Positions 9,077 through 19,640 of a DNA stretch of 64,000 bases are shown here, piece after piece. Source of the stretch: Synechococcus sp. AG-679-C18. Lineage in GTDB: Bacteria; Cyanobacteriota; Cyanobacteriia; PCC-6307; Cyanobiaceae. Position 1 is the stretch's first letter. The number at the start of each line of letters is the position of its first letter. The stretch covers positions 1 through 64,000 of the forward strand of contig QCUL01000001.1 in the NCBI GenBank assembly GCA_003210755.1, read 5' to 3'. The position numbers were made by a program, and so were the translations under genes. The notes under the pieces are model-generated. The model was not told the DNA's origin and did not search any database. It saw only the letters and a program-made list of their open reading frames with translations.

Positions 9077-10397
9077 ATTCAGCCCGGCCGATGAAGCCCG
9101 GAGCAAACCACGCCGATCAAAGGCGGTGAGAAGACTTGTGATTTGGTACAGGCGAAATACTGCCGTGACCAGTCTGGTTGACACCGCCACCACCTCTGCC
9201 AGCGCTGCAGGCAATGTGGCTGAATCCGTGGGGTCGATGGCGGGAAGTGTGGTGACCAACGCCGGAAGCATGGCTGGACAAATGCTTCAGCCTGTAATGG
9301 ACCCTCTACGCCGCCTACAGAGCCCAGAGATGGGTGAAGACGATGTCATCAATGACAACGATCGCCTGTGGGTTGCAGTTGATGGAATGGGGGGAGACCA
9401 TGCCCCTGCAGAAATCCTGGACGGATCTCTTCAAGCCATCAATCGCCTGCCTTTACGTATCCGATTTGTAGGCGAAACCAAAAAGGTTTTCCAGGCGGCT
9501 GCGACCTTCGGCCTAACAGAAGCCCTCAATAGCGCTATTGACGCAGGACATCTTGAGCTGATCAGCAGCGGAACCTCCGTGGAAATGCATGAGGAGGCCA
9601 CTGTTGTTCGCAGGAAGAGAGATGCCAGCATCAACGTCGCTATGGATCTGGTGAAACGGGGCGAAGCCCTAGCGGTTTACTCCGCAGGAAATTCCGGTGC
9701 CGTGATGGCTTCGGCCATTTTTCGATTGGGACGGTTGGCTGGAATCGACAGACCAGCCATTGGAGCCCTCTTCCCTACAAAAGATCCTGGCCAGCCCGTA
9801 CTCGTGCTGGATGTGGGAGCGAACATGGACTGCAAACCCACTTACATGCATCAATTTGCTTTGCTCGGCAACATCTACTCCAGGGATGTTCTTCAAGTGG
9901 ATCGGCCAAGAGTTGGCCTGCTCAATATTGGGGAAGAAGAATGCAAGGGGAATGAATTAGCGCAACGCACCTACGAACTCCTCAAGGAGGAAGATCGTCT
10001 CCATTTCGCGGGAAATTGCGAAGGGAGAGATGTTCTCTCAGGAGAATTCGACGTGGTGGTCTGCGATGGTTTTACTGGCAATGTGCTGCTGAAATTCCTC
10101 GAATCTGTGGGCAGTGTTCTGCTTGGAGTTTTAAGAGCTGAATTACCCCGCGGACGCCGCGGAAAAGTCGGCTCTGCCTTCCTGCGCAGCAATCTCAAAC
10201 GCATTAAGAAGCGGCTCGACCACGCTGAACATGGCGGGGCTCTCCTCCTTGGCGTGAATGGGATTTGCGTGATCGGCCATGGAAGCAGCAAAGCCCTGTC
10301 AGTTGTAAGCGCTCTGCGGATAGCGCACTCTGCTGCGAGCCATGGTGTGATGGACGATCTCGCCGAACTCAGTAAGCCCTCACCCATCAAAAGCTGA
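9057..10397 (+). CDS. plsX: phosphate acyltransferase PlsX with N-terminal extension
   Basis: Makes acyl-phosphate from acyl-ACP for phospholipid synthesis. The catalytic part begins near residue 106 (VAVDGMGGDHAP) and includes SAGNSGAVMA, VLDVGAN and FTGNVLLKF. The first 100 residues are an extra segment: a basic stretch (KPRRSKAVRRLVIWYRR) then a small-residue region with repeated AG(S)MAG units. The TTG start at 9057 lies inside rpaB; a later start would remove the basic segment. Leads a cluster with fabH, fabD and plsC. Confidence 0.9.
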   Translation: MHPKDPEFSPADEARSKPRRSKAVRRLVIWYRRNTAVTSLVDTATTSASAAGNVAESVGSMAGSVVTNAGSMAGQMLQPVMDPLRRLQSPEMGEDDVINDNDRLWVAVDGMGGDHAPAEILDGSLQAINRLPLRIRFVGETKKVFQAAATFGLTEALNSAIDAGHLELISSGTSVEMHEEATVVRRKRDASINVAMDLVKRGEALAVYSAGNSGAVMASAIFRLGRLAGIDRPAIGALFPTKDPGQPVLVLDVGANMDCKPTYMHQFALLGNIYSRDVLQVDRPRVGLLNIGEEECKGNELAQRTYELLKEEDRLHFAGNCEGRDVLSGEFDVVVCDGFTGNVLLKFLESVGSVLLGVLRAELPRGRRGKVGSAFLRSNLKRIKKRLDHAEHGGALLLGVNGICVIGHGSSKALSVVSALRIAHSAASHGVMDDLAELSKPSPIKS

Positions 10398-10419
10398 GTG
10401 GCCGCTGTCTGGACTGTGA

Positions 10420-11469
10420 TTGACTGACGCCACTCCCGGCGCTCCCACATTGGCTGGATCTCCCCCACCCTTCCGTGGCATGGCTCTTGTCGCCAGTGGC
10501 AGCGCCCAGGCGAACCAAACGATTAGCAATGCTGCCCTTAGCGAGAGGGTCCAGACCAGCGATGACTGGATTCGCACTCGTACCGGAATCGAGTCTCGCC
10601 GGATCAGCACCCCAGATGAATCACTGAACGATCTTGCAATTCGTGCTGGACACAATGCATTGACGATGGCTCGATGGGATCCAGAAAGCCTCGACCTTAT
10701 TCTGCTTGCGACTTCCACACCGGATGATCTGTTTGGCTCAGCTCCGAGAGTTCAGTCTGGATTACAAGCCAAAAACGCTGTGGCCTTTGACCTCACGGCC
10801 GCCTGCAGCGGCTTTTTGTTTGCTTTGGTAACAGCTGCCCAATACTTGCGCACTGGCGCCATGCAGCGCGTGCTGGTGATCGGAGCCGACCAGATGAGCC
10901 GCTTTGTGGACTGGGATGACCGACGCACCTGCGTGCTGTTTGGCGACGGCGCTGGAGCGGTTGCACTCGAAGCCACCACTCATGAAGCCGATGGTTTGCT
11001 CGGATTCCGGTTACGAAGCGATGGAAGCCGCGGAAAAGCTCTGACCTTGCCACAGATTCCTACCAGTCTTCCCTTGGTCAACTCCACCCGCCATCAATGC
11101 GGAGGTTATTTACCCATCCAGATGAATGGACAGGAGGTGTACAAATTTGCTGTTCGCGAAGTGCCTGCCATTCTCAAAGAATTGTTGGAGCAGACAACCA
11201 CGACCCCGGAAGAACTTGATTGGCTCCTTCTTCATCAAGCCAACCAGCGCATCTTGGATGCAGTGGCTGATCGATTCTCAATTCCGCACGCCAAGGTGCT
11301 GAGCAATTTGGCGAATTACGGCAACACCTCTGCTTCAACGATCCCGCTCATGCTTGACGAAGCCGTGCGAGACGGTCGCGTTGCCCCAGGTCATCTCATA
11401 GCGAGCAGTGGTTTTGGAGCTGGCCTGAGCTGGGGAGCCGCATTGTTGCGTTGGCAAGGTCCCTCCTAG
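10420..11469 (+). CDS. fabH: 3-oxoacyl-ACP synthase III
   Basis: Condenses acetyl-CoA with malonyl-ACP to start fatty-acid synthesis. Catalytic cysteine in FDLTAACSGF, active-site His in LLHQANQRI, and the Asn in LANYGNTSAST complete the triad. The substrate-entry motif WIRTRTGIESRR is present. The TTG at 10420 is only a candidate start; ATG at 10480 (MALVASGSAQ) is an alternative that still keeps the fold. Lies 22 bases after plsX. Confidence 0.92.
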   Translation: MTDATPGAPTLAGSPPPFRGMALVASGSAQANQTISNAALSERVQTSDDWIRTRTGIESRRISTPDESLNDLAIRAGHNALTMARWDPESLDLILLATSTPDDLFGSAPRVQSGLQAKNAVAFDLTAACSGFLFALVTAAQYLRTGAMQRVLVIGADQMSRFVDWDDRRTCVLFGDGAGAVALEATTHEADGLLGFRLRSDGSRGKALTLPQIPTSLPLVNSTRHQCGGYLPIQMNGQEVYKFAVREVPAILKELLEQTTTTPEELDWLLLHQANQRILDAVADRFSIPHAKVLSNLANYGNTSASTIPLMLDEAVRDGRVAPGHLIASSGFGAGLSWGAALLRWQGPS

Positions 11470-11496
11470 GCTCCCAGCCATCCTCACCTGCCAACG

Positions 11497-12393
11497 ATGT
11501 CGATTGCCTGGGTGTTCCCCGGACAGGGGTCTCAGAAGTCGGGCATGGCCAAGCCCGTGCTCACACTTCCCGGAGCGGAAGAACGATTCTCACTTGCCTC
11601 GCGTCTGCTTGGCAGAGATCTACTTGCAATCTGCGAAGACAAACCCGCTGAACATGACCAGCCAACTGATCTCAACGACACTCGAAACACACAGCCAGCG
11701 CTTTTTATTATTGAAAGTCTGATTGTGGATGAACTCCTCCGACAAGGGCGGGAGCCTGTCCTTGTCGCTGGCCACAGCCTCGGTGAACTCGTGGCGCTGT
11801 ATGCCGCTGGTGTGTTTGATGTCACCACAGGTCTTGAACTGATGCAAAGGCGATCGGAGCTCATGGCCACCGCTGGAGGCGGAGCCATGACTGCGGTGAT
11901 CGGCTTTGATCGCGATCAGCTGGAGCATCTAGTGAGCAGTACTGAAGGCGTAGTCATCGCCAATGACAACAGCGCTGTGCAGGTGGTGATCTCAGGAAGC
12001 CCGGAGGCCGTGAAAAGTGTGAGTGATCAACTCACCTGCAAGCGAGCCATCCCTCTTGCAGTATCTGGTGCTTTTCACTCACCCTTGATGACAGAGGCAG
12101 CGACAGCCTTTAAGGCTCATCTTCAGGGTTTGGCCTTCGAAAACGCCCGTTTCCCGGTTCTTAGCAACACCGATCCTTCCCCATGCAGTGACGCTGCTGT
12201 CCTAAAAGAGCGCCTGTCTCAGCAAATGACTACGGGTGTCCGCTGGAGAGAAACCATGGAGATGCTGACCTCAGCGGGGGTCAACACCTTGGTGGAAGTG
12301 GGGCCTGGAAACGTACTCAGTGGCTTGGCCAAAAGGGCCATGCCCGGAATAACGACCGTCCAAGTGTCAAGTTCAGCTGACTTAGGGAACTGA
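11497..12393 (+). CDS. fabD: malonyl-CoA:ACP transacylase
   Basis: 298 residues, normal length. The oxyanion motif VFPGQGSQ is at the N terminus, the nucleophile lies in VAGHSLGE, the arginine in MQRRSELM and the catalytic His in GAFHSPLM. Supplies malonyl-ACP to FabH and FabF. Placed between fabH and plsC, all on the same strand with short gaps. Confidence 0.95.
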   Translation: MSIAWVFPGQGSQKSGMAKPVLTLPGAEERFSLASRLLGRDLLAICEDKPAEHDQPTDLNDTRNTQPALFIIESLIVDELLRQGREPVLVAGHSLGELVALYAAGVFDVTTGLELMQRRSELMATAGGGAMTAVIGFDRDQLEHLVSSTEGVVIANDNSAVQVVISGSPEAVKSVSDQLTCKRAIPLAVSGAFHSPLMTEAATAFKAHLQGLAFENARFPVLSNTDPSPCSDAAVLKERLSQQMTTGVRWRETMEMLTSAGVNTLVEVGPGNVLSGLAKRAMPGITTVQVSSSADLGN

Positions 12394-12396
12394 GTC

Positions 12397-13080
12397 ATGT
12401 CCTCTCTCGTTCCTTCCCCTGATGCCGACGCTGCTGACCAGAAGTCGGACACACCAAAGGCGAGCCTGGCCTACCAACTTGTCAGCAAAGTACTTGTTTT
12501 CCCTGTCTTCCGAGGACTGTTGAGAGGGCACACCACCGGCAATGCTTTGGTGCCGAAGCAAGGCCCTTTGGTAGTGGTTTCAAATCATGGTTCCCACCTG
12601 GATCCTCCGCTACTTGGCCATGCCCTTGGCCGTCCAGTGGCATTCATGGCCAAAGCTGAGCTCTTTGGCATCCCAATTCTGGGAGCCATTATTCACGCCT
12701 GCGGCGCTTACCCCGTGAAACGCGGAGCGAGCGATCGAGAGGCGATCCGCACAGCAACAGCACGACTCGATGAGGGTTGGGCCATAGGTGTCTTTCTTGA
12801 CGGCACTCGCCAAATCGACGGACGCGTCAATGAACCAAGGCCAGGCGCAGCATTGCTTGCTGCAAGAAGTGGAGCTCCTCTTCTACCAGTTGCAATCATC
12901 AACTCGCATCGCGCCCTAGGCGCGGGGAGAGGCTGGCCAAGACTCGTTCGCGTTCAACTTCGCATCGGAGAGCCAATCCCTGCGCCCCGAGGCCGGCGGA
13001 AACCTGAGCTAGAGGCCACCACTCTGGAACTCCAAAGCAGAATCAATGCTCTAATCGATCAAGGAGTCGGGAGCCATTGA
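12397..13080 (+). CDS. plsC: 1-acyl-sn-glycerol-3-phosphate acyltransferase
   Basis: 227 residues. The HX4D motif is NHGSHLD, with FMAKAELFGIPILG (block II) and a modified block III FLDGTRQIDGR in place of the usual FPEGTRS. It makes phosphatidic acid at the membrane. Starts 3 bases after fabD, so translationally linked; its end overlaps the convergent DUF218 gene by 22 bases. Confidence 0.88.
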   Translation: MSSLVPSPDADAADQKSDTPKASLAYQLVSKVLVFPVFRGLLRGHTTGNALVPKQGPLVVVSNHGSHLDPPLLGHALGRPVAFMAKAELFGIPILGAIIHACGAYPVKRGASDREAIRTATARLDEGWAIGVFLDGTRQIDGRVNEPRPGAALLAARSGAPLLPVAIINSHRALGAGRGWPRLVRVQLRIGEPIPAPRGRRKPELEATTLELQSRINALIDQGVGSH

Positions 13081-13649
13081 GGCCAACGCCGTTGGGCCCA
13101 AGGCTTGAGATCTTGACCTGTAATAACCCAGGTCAAGGCCCTGATCCCATCTCCCAAGCGCTTGCCTAGCTCCTCCTTTCGACGACAGGATGGTTGGCAA
13201 GAAACTGGCACCCCCGTGAGACGAATCCCTCGGCTCCCTGCCACAACTCGTCCCACGGTCATTGCGCGTGGCAAATGATCTTCACTGGTCACAAGCAACA
13301 GGTGTCTCACACCTTCACTTTTCAAATCGTCAACCAGTGATGTGAAATTGCTGAAGGTGTCGTTGGCTCTGTAATCCAGCACAACCCTGCTCTGGTCCAT
13401 CCCTGCATCCTTTAAAAGCCATTGCGCATATTCAGGATTACTTCCACCGCTCACCACCAAGGGAAGCTCCAGCTGCTGGGCCAATCGCATCCCCACTCGC
13501 TCGCGATCGAGGTCTCCACCCAAAACAAGAATGCGTTGCGGAGGTTGAGCCGTCGTTAGAGCCTGACGGAAAGGCTTTAAGGGACCAATGGCTGCCGCCC
13601 AAATCAAAGCGGCAAAGATCAGAAGCGTGGAACGCCAACCTGTTGCCAT
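13059..13649 (-). CDS. YdcF-like DUF218 membrane-anchored protein
   Basis: 196 residues. An N-terminal hydrophobic helix (about residues 7-22) is followed by a DUF218 domain: ILVLGGDLDRERVGMRLAQ, LVVSGG, RANDTFSNF and LLVTSEDHLPRA. DUF218 proteins (SanA, YdcF, ElyC) are linked to envelope functions but the reaction is not known. The ATG at 13649 overlaps the last base of the tsaB stop (TGATG), marking translational coupling. Confidence 0.8.
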   Translation of the reverse strand: MATGWRSTLLIFAALIWAAAIGPLKPFRQALTTAQPPQRILVLGGDLDRERVGMRLAQQLELPLVVSGGSNPEYAQWLLKDAGMDQSRVVLDYRANDTFSNFTSLVDDLKSEGVRHLLLVTSEDHLPRAMTVGRVVAGSRGIRLTGVPVSCQPSCRRKEELGKRLGDGIRALTWVITGQDLKPWAQRRWPQWLPTP

Positions 13650-14272
13650 CAGATTGGGCCTACTGGAGAGGTGGGGTAAATCGGCAGCACCGGCTCCCAG
13701 GGGCCTGGAGTGCTCTCTTGCTCCCAGTACAAACAACGGTCAAGCAGACGATGCACATCCGACTCAACATCCAGATTCATGGTCAGAGATGGAGACGGTT
13801 GCTCGTCATCTCTGAGCAATCGCGGACGTTCCAGCTCTTCCACAGGCAAAGCGCCTGACAGCAATCGGTAACGACCAGCAACTCTGCCTCGACGAGGCAG
13901 CTCCTGCACAATCGAAAAGGGCTCCCAAACCTGGCTGAGCGGCAAGTTCGCTGCTAAGCGCTGAGCCATCAAAGCGAAGCTGCTCTCCCCGTGCAAAGGG
14001 CATCCCAACTGCTGCGCCAATGTCCGCGCCATCACAACGGTCAGTCGTGTGCCAGTGAACCCTCCCGGTCCTGTGCTCACAGCCAGACGACAAATCGATG
14101 GCCATTCCGAAAGTGGAAGCAGTTCCTCGACAGCAGGAATCAAATCATTCGTGAGCTGACGTCCCATCGACCGACACAAGGTGCGATATCTCTGCGAGGG
14201 ATCTTCAGCGTCGCAAAGCGCAAGACCGAGAGTCTCACTAGAGCTATGCATGGCCAGCAACCAACGACTCAT
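13649..14272 (-). CDS. tsaB: tRNA threonylcarbamoyladenosine biosynthesis protein TsaB
   Basis: 207 residues, ASKHA-fold partner of TsaD in making t6A at position 37 of ANN-decoding tRNAs. Family signature STGPGGFTGTRLTVVMARTLAQQL lies near 70-93 and the N terminus is MHSSSETLGLAL. The start overlaps the end of ycf34 (ATGA) and its stop overlaps the DUF218 start, so the three genes form one tight operon. Confidence 0.88.
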   Translation of the reverse strand: MSRWLLAMHSSSETLGLALCDAEDPSQRYRTLCRSMGRQLTNDLIPAVEELLPLSEWPSICRLAVSTGPGGFTGTRLTVVMARTLAQQLGCPLHGESSFALMAQRLAANLPLSQVWEPFSIVQELPRRGRVAGRYRLLSGALPVEELERPRLLRDDEQPSPSLTMNLDVESDVHRLLDRCLYWEQESTPGPWEPVLPIYPTSPVGPI

Positions 14273-14520
14273 CTGGGCAGCTCTTGCTCAGGACACAATC
14301 GCTGCCAACGTCCGTAATCGGCTTCAAAGCTGGCGCAGGCTCTTACATCCCATTCCACGCCAACTCCACCTCCACGGAGGTCATGAAGGCTGATATGAAT
14401 GCGTGTATCGCTGGGATTCAAGTCAGGCCTCTCCGTTAGATGAGCGACACCATGCTGCCGTTCCACCGCGTGATAGGCCTGACAGCGATCCACCCAGCGG
14501 CAATCCACGCAGATGCACAT
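14269..14520 (-). CDS. ycf34: Ycf34 family protein
   Basis: 83 residues. MCICVDC at the start, RCQAYHAVE, HLTERPD and the C-terminal VEWDVRACASFE match Ycf34. Cysteines at 2, 4, 7 and 13 form a compact cluster; Synechocystis Ycf34 has been reported to bind an iron-sulfur cluster and affect photosynthetic growth. The ATG at 14520 gives the family N terminus; longer in-frame starts exist but would run into the divergent cca leader. First gene of the ycf34-tsaB-DUF218 operon. Confidence 0.85.
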   Translation of the reverse strand: MCICVDCRWVDRCQAYHAVERQHGVAHLTERPDLNPSDTRIHISLHDLRGGGVGVEWDVRACASFEADYGRWQRLCPEQELPR

Positions 14521-14569
14521 GCACCCCACCTCTGCAGAGGACTCCATTCTGGAGGTGGATGCCTGCCAA

Positions 14570-15730
14570 ATGGCAAGTCAACTCTTGAATTGCCTGCAAC
14601 CGCAACGCTGGCCGATCCCTCTCGATCGCCTACCAGCCGGGACCGCGCTTGTAGGAGGAGCAGTTCGCGACGCATTGCTCAACCGTTTGCAGGACTATCC
14701 AGATCTCGACATGGTGGTTCCAGCAAATGCCCTTGAGCATGCGCGCAAGCTCTCTGAAGAGTTTGGTGGAGCGTGTGTTGTCTTAGATGAAGACAGAGAC
14801 ATGGCCCGCCTGGTGATAGGGGGCTGGACCGTCGATTTTGCACGACAAGACGGGGACAATCTCTGGTCAGACCTCATGCGCCGAGATTATCGAATTAACG
14901 CGATCGCCCTAACCCTCAAAGGCGAACCAAAATTGTTGGATCCCAGCGGAGGTCTTAAAGATCTTCGTGATGGACAAATCACCGCTATTCACGAACAAAA
15001 CCTGCTTGATGATCCGCTGCGGTTGTTAAGGGCATTGAGACTGATGTCTGAACTCTCGATGACCATTGACGAGAACACACTCAAGCTCATATCACGCCAT
15101 CGAGGCCACTTGCCCAACGCGGCGCCAGAGCGAATTCAGGCGGAACTGTTGAAGCTTGTTCAGGCCAGTAACGCCGATGAAGCGATCAGCTTGCTGCACT
15201 CTTTGCAGTTGGTCGCCCCATGGTGTTGCGAACAGCCCCCAAAAAGTTTTAACGCCAAGTTGTTGACGGAAGAAGAACAAGAATTTGCATTACCGCTAGC
15301 GCGCTTAACGGAGTTACTCACAGATCAAGGGGTCATCGACTTGCGGTTCAGCCGAAAACAGATCCAACGATGCATGCGCCTGCGATCTTGGTGGAAGCGT
15401 GATCAAGAACAAAGTGTCGAGACTCTGGAAGAGCAGGAACGCTTAAAGCTGCATCAAGAGCTTGAAAAAGATCTACCAGCTTTCACGCTGGCTTGGCCAT
15501 TACGGCGTCAAACGCAATGGTTAGATCGCTGGAGAGATGACGAAGACACTCTGTTTCATCCCTGTTCACCACTGAACGGAACCACATTGCAAGCCGAGCT
15601 TGGTTTGCGTCCAGGGCCACAGCTGGGGAGGCTGATTCACCATCTCTGCCTGGAGCGAGCCTTTGGTCGGATTCTTAGCAAAAACGATGCCATTCAGTCA
15701 GCACGGGCTTGGATGAACGAGCCGCTGTGA
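14570..15730 (+). CDS. cca: tRNA nucleotidyltransferase (CCA-adding or poly(A) polymerase family)
   Basis: Nucleotidyltransferase head with LVGGAVRDALL, the catalytic carboxylates in DLDMVV, RRDYRINAIAL and a DDPLRLLRALRL neck. It would add or repair the 3' CCA needed by tRNAs such as the tRNA-Asn here, which lacks an encoded CCA. Some cyanobacteria split CC- and A-addition between two enzymes, and specificity cannot be read here. Start ATG 14570 (MASQLL) preferred; ATG at 14513 would overlap the ycf34 start region. Confidence 0.85.
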   Translation: MASQLLNCLQPQRWPIPLDRLPAGTALVGGAVRDALLNRLQDYPDLDMVVPANALEHARKLSEEFGGACVVLDEDRDMARLVIGGWTVDFARQDGDNLWSDLMRRDYRINAIALTLKGEPKLLDPSGGLKDLRDGQITAIHEQNLLDDPLRLLRALRLMSELSMTIDENTLKLISRHRGHLPNAAPERIQAELLKLVQASNADEAISLLHSLQLVAPWCCEQPPKSFNAKLLTEEEQEFALPLARLTELLTDQGVIDLRFSRKQIQRCMRLRSWWKRDQEQSVETLEEQERLKLHQELEKDLPAFTLAWPLRRQTQWLDRWRDDEDTLFHPCSPLNGTTLQAELGLRPGPQLGRLIHHLCLERAFGRILSKNDAIQSARAWMNEPL

Positions 15731-15800
15731 TTAACTGACTTGCCTTAACGACAGCGATCGGCCTGATAGGCAGTTTTCTTCTCTTTCTTCTTCCCGTTTC

Positions 15801-16232
15801 ATGAGCGTGCGTCTTTACATCGGCAACCTGCCGCAAACATTCGAAGCCAAAGAGTTGGAATCCCAGCTCACAATCGTGGGGGAGGGAATCCGATTCAAAA
15901 CAGTGCTTGACCGAGAAACGGGAGCATGCAGGGGCTTCGGTTTCGCCAATGTCGATGACGAAAAAGTGGCCGATGCTCTGATCGAGCAGTTCAATGGCAA
16001 GGAATTCAATGGCAATACCCTGCGCGTGGAACGCTCGGAAAGACGCGACAGCAACACAGGTGGCGGAGGAGGTCGTCGCAGCGGCGCAGGAAATGCACCG
16101 GGATCGGCTCGCAAGGCTGTCAACAAGGTTGTACATAGCGATGCCAAAGCTGAAGCAGCACCCGACCCTCGCTGGGCTGGTGAATTATCCAAACTCAAAG
16201 ATTTACTAGCGGATCAGAAAACGACCGTTTAA
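15801..16232 (+). CDS. RNA-binding protein, RRM domain
   Basis: 143 residues. One RRM at about 1-80 with RNP2 LYIGNL and RNP1 CRGFGFANV, then a glycine-rich linker (GGGGGRRSGAG) and a C-terminal segment PDPRWAGELSKLKDLL. Cyanobacterial Rbp proteins of this form bind single-stranded RNA and are often cold- or stress-regulated; RNA targets here are unknown. The C-terminal tail is longer than in the shortest Rbp proteins. Confidence 0.88.
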   Translation: MSVRLYIGNLPQTFEAKELESQLTIVGEGIRFKTVLDRETGACRGFGFANVDDEKVADALIEQFNGKEFNGNTLRVERSERRDSNTGGGGGRRSGAGNAPGSARKAVNKVVHSDAKAEAAPDPRWAGELSKLKDLLADQKTTV

Positions 16233-16235
16233 TCA

Positions 16236-16258
16236 AAGTGATCGCTTTGTGATCACTT
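16236..16258. terminator. inverted repeat between convergent genes, possible bidirectional terminator
   Basis: AAGTGATC (16236-16243) and GATCACTT (16251-16258) are perfect inverted copies around a 7-base loop, filling the gap between the RRM gene and crtB. There is no T run, so termination efficiency is uncertain. Confidence 0.4.
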
Positions 16259-17165
16259 AGCGCGATTGAGCGATCACAAAGCATCTCGGAAGCTCGAGAG
16301 CTTTGCTCAATTTTCCAACGAAGGCCCGTCGATTGAAAACGTCGTAATTGTTACGCTCAATTGCATAAAGTATTCCTCTGTAAAGACGAAGAGATGTCCA
16401 GACAGGCCATCGTGCGTCTGCTGAAAGCCAGCGCACTCCAGCCTCTGACCGTACAAACCATTCCCTGGCACGAGACAACTGAAAGGTCATTAGCTCGATC
16501 CAGGCTTCAGTCATCCTTCCGGCCATAAGGTCATCCTCGCTAACACCAAAGTGGAGCAAATCTTCTTGTGGAAGATAAATACGGCCACGCATGCGATCTT
16601 CCCCCACATCACGCAGGATGTTCGTGAGTTGATTTGCAATTCCCAAAGCAACTGCGGCGTCAGAAGGATCAGGACAATCGCTCCAAGGAGCTGAGGTGTA
16701 AGCCTCATCAACTCCCATCACACCCTGCGTCATCAAGCCAACAGTTCCAGCAACCCGATAGCAATAAAGCTTCAAGTCCTCGAATGTGGGGTAGCGAGTC
16801 CAGGAAAGATCCATGCGCTGGCCTTCAATCATGTCGAGGTAGGGCTGAATGTCCTGAGGAAATCGCTGCAACGTGTCCAGCATCACTGCGTCGAGATCGT
16901 CAGAGACCTGACCTTTAAAAAGTTGCCTTGTTTTCTCCTCCCAACGATCCAGACGCTCGGCGAGCTCGGCGACCGACCGCGCCTGCGCTTCAGCACTGTC
17001 CATGAGCTCATCTGTCCGTCGGCACCACACGTAGATCGCCCAGATCGCCCGGCGTTTATGGGGCGGGAGCAACAGAGTCCCCAAGTAGAAAGTTTTTGCC
17101 CACTCGGCTGTCTCAGAGCGACATGCTTCGAAGGCTGCGTCGAGATCCGAAGCTGCGTGGGTCAT
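16257..17165 (-). CDS. crtB: phytoene synthase
   Basis: Joins two geranylgeranyl diphosphates to 15-cis-phytoene, the first carotenoid step. 302 residues. The first Asp-rich motif is in WCRRTDELMDS and the second in NQLTNILRDVGEDRMRGR; FYLGTLLLPPHKR and YCYRVAGTVGLM are also family sequence. Starts 3 bases after crtP, so the two genes are one operon. Confidence 0.95.
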   Translation of the reverse strand: MTHAASDLDAAFEACRSETAEWAKTFYLGTLLLPPHKRRAIWAIYVWCRRTDELMDSAEAQARSVAELAERLDRWEEKTRQLFKGQVSDDLDAVMLDTLQRFPQDIQPYLDMIEGQRMDLSWTRYPTFEDLKLYCYRVAGTVGLMTQGVMGVDEAYTSAPWSDCPDPSDAAVALGIANQLTNILRDVGEDRMRGRIYLPQEDLLHFGVSEDDLMAGRMTEAWIELMTFQLSRAREWFVRSEAGVRWLSADARWPVWTSLRLYRGILYAIERNNYDVFNRRAFVGKLSKALELPRCFVIAQSR

Positions 17166-17168
17166 GAC

Positions 17169-18590
<1,422 letters not shown>

Positions 18591-18693
18591 TCAGACCACA
18601 ATTAGAAATAACCTTAAAAGGAGCAATGCCCTGTTCGCTTCCTAAAGTCAAGACCAATCGCAAGAGCGGTGTCATTACCGCAATGCAAGCCCC

Positions 18694-19041
18694 ATGGCAG
18701 ACACCCTCCTAAAGAGCACCACGCGCCACGTGCGTCTATTCACAGCCCGAGTGAATGATGGAAGGCTCATTCCAGACCCCAACCAGCTCACTCTCGACCT
18801 GGATCCCGACAATGAATTCATTTGGTCAGATAGCTGCGTCGAGATTGTTCAACAACGCTTCCGTGAGCTAGTTGAAGCTCATGCAGGCCAACCGCTTAAC
18901 GACTACAACTTGCGCCGTATCGGTTCTGAACTAGAGGGAAGCATTCGCCAACTTCTTCAAGCAGGCCAGCTGAGCTACAACCCAAACTGCAGGGTTCTGA
19001 ATTACTCGATGGGCCTGCCCCGAACTCCTGAACTGCTGTGA
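18694..19041 (+). CDS. ndhM: NAD(P)H-quinone oxidoreductase subunit M
   Basis: 115-residue peripheral subunit of the cyanobacterial/chloroplast NDH-1 complex. The sequence [25 protein letters not shown] and the C-terminal [13 protein letters not shown] are characteristic. Its stop codon overlaps the GTG start of the DUF3172 gene. A short inverted repeat GCGGT/ACCGC (18666-18681) sits 12 bases before the start. Confidence 0.93.
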   Translation: MADTLLKSTTRHVRLFTARVNDGRLIPDPNQLTLDLDPDNEFIWSDSCVEIVQQRFRELVEAHAGQPLNDYNLRRIGSELEGSIRQLLQAGQLSYNPNCRVLNYSMGLPRTPELL

Positions 19042-19640
19042 GTCGCTCCCCTTACGACCGCCCACGAGCGGGAAATCAACGTCGGCCTGACGAACGCAGA
19101 GGAGGTCGGTACAGCCCCCCTCCACAGGGCAACAACGATGGTGGCGATGGAGGTGGTCGTTTCAACACCACCAGAATCGCAGTCCTCGCAGGTGTCCTGG
19201 TCGTGGGAATCGGCATCGGCAGTGCTCTCACGAGCACTACGCAGGGAGATCAAGGCAATATCGCCAGTAGTGAGCAACTGGATTTAGCAGTACCAGACCC
19301 TGAGTTTTGCAAGCAGTGGGGAGCTAGTGCCTTTGTCATGGATGTCGAAATGTATACGACCATGAACCCCTCCAGCAGCTTTGTCACTCAGCCCACCCTC
19401 CAGGCTGGCTGTGTTATTCGCCGAGAAAATTGGTCTGTTTTACGCAAAGAAGGAGCCGTAACCGCTGCTCAGGAAAGACAATGCAAACAGAGAATGAATA
19501 CTTTTGCTTACATCGGATCAGTGAGAGATAAACCAGTTGTTCGCTGCGTTTATCAGACAGATATCACTCAAAACAAATTTCTAACAAAGGGGGTTGGAGA
19601 CGACACCGTTGGGCTCACACCCGAGGCCGATCAGTTTTAA
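19038..19640 (+). CDS. DUF3172 membrane-anchored protein
   Basis: 200 residues, family confined to cyanobacteria as far as I know, function unknown. The first 40 residues are Arg-, Pro- and Gly-rich; a single membrane span (about 45-65, [18 protein letters not shown]) follows, then a domain with Cys residues ([32 protein letters not shown]). GTG start overlaps the ndhM stop, so it is probably made together with ndhM. Its end overlaps the convergent rbcR end by 4 bases. Confidence 0.78.
   Translation: MSRSPYDRPRAGNQRRPDERRGGRYSPPPQGNNDGGDGGGRFNTTRIAVLAGVLVVGIGIGSALTSTTQGDQGNIASSEQLDLAVPDPEFCKQWGASAFVMDVEMYTTMNPSSSFVTQPTLQAGCVIRRENWSVLRKEGAVTAAQERQCKQRMNTFAYIGSVRDKPVVRCVYQTDITQNKFLTKGVGDDTVGLTPEADQF

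Noticed and set aside
15675-16136. 153-residue reverse frame opposite the RRM gene
   Set aside because: The forward frame has intact RNP motifs; the reverse frame has none and overlaps the cca end.
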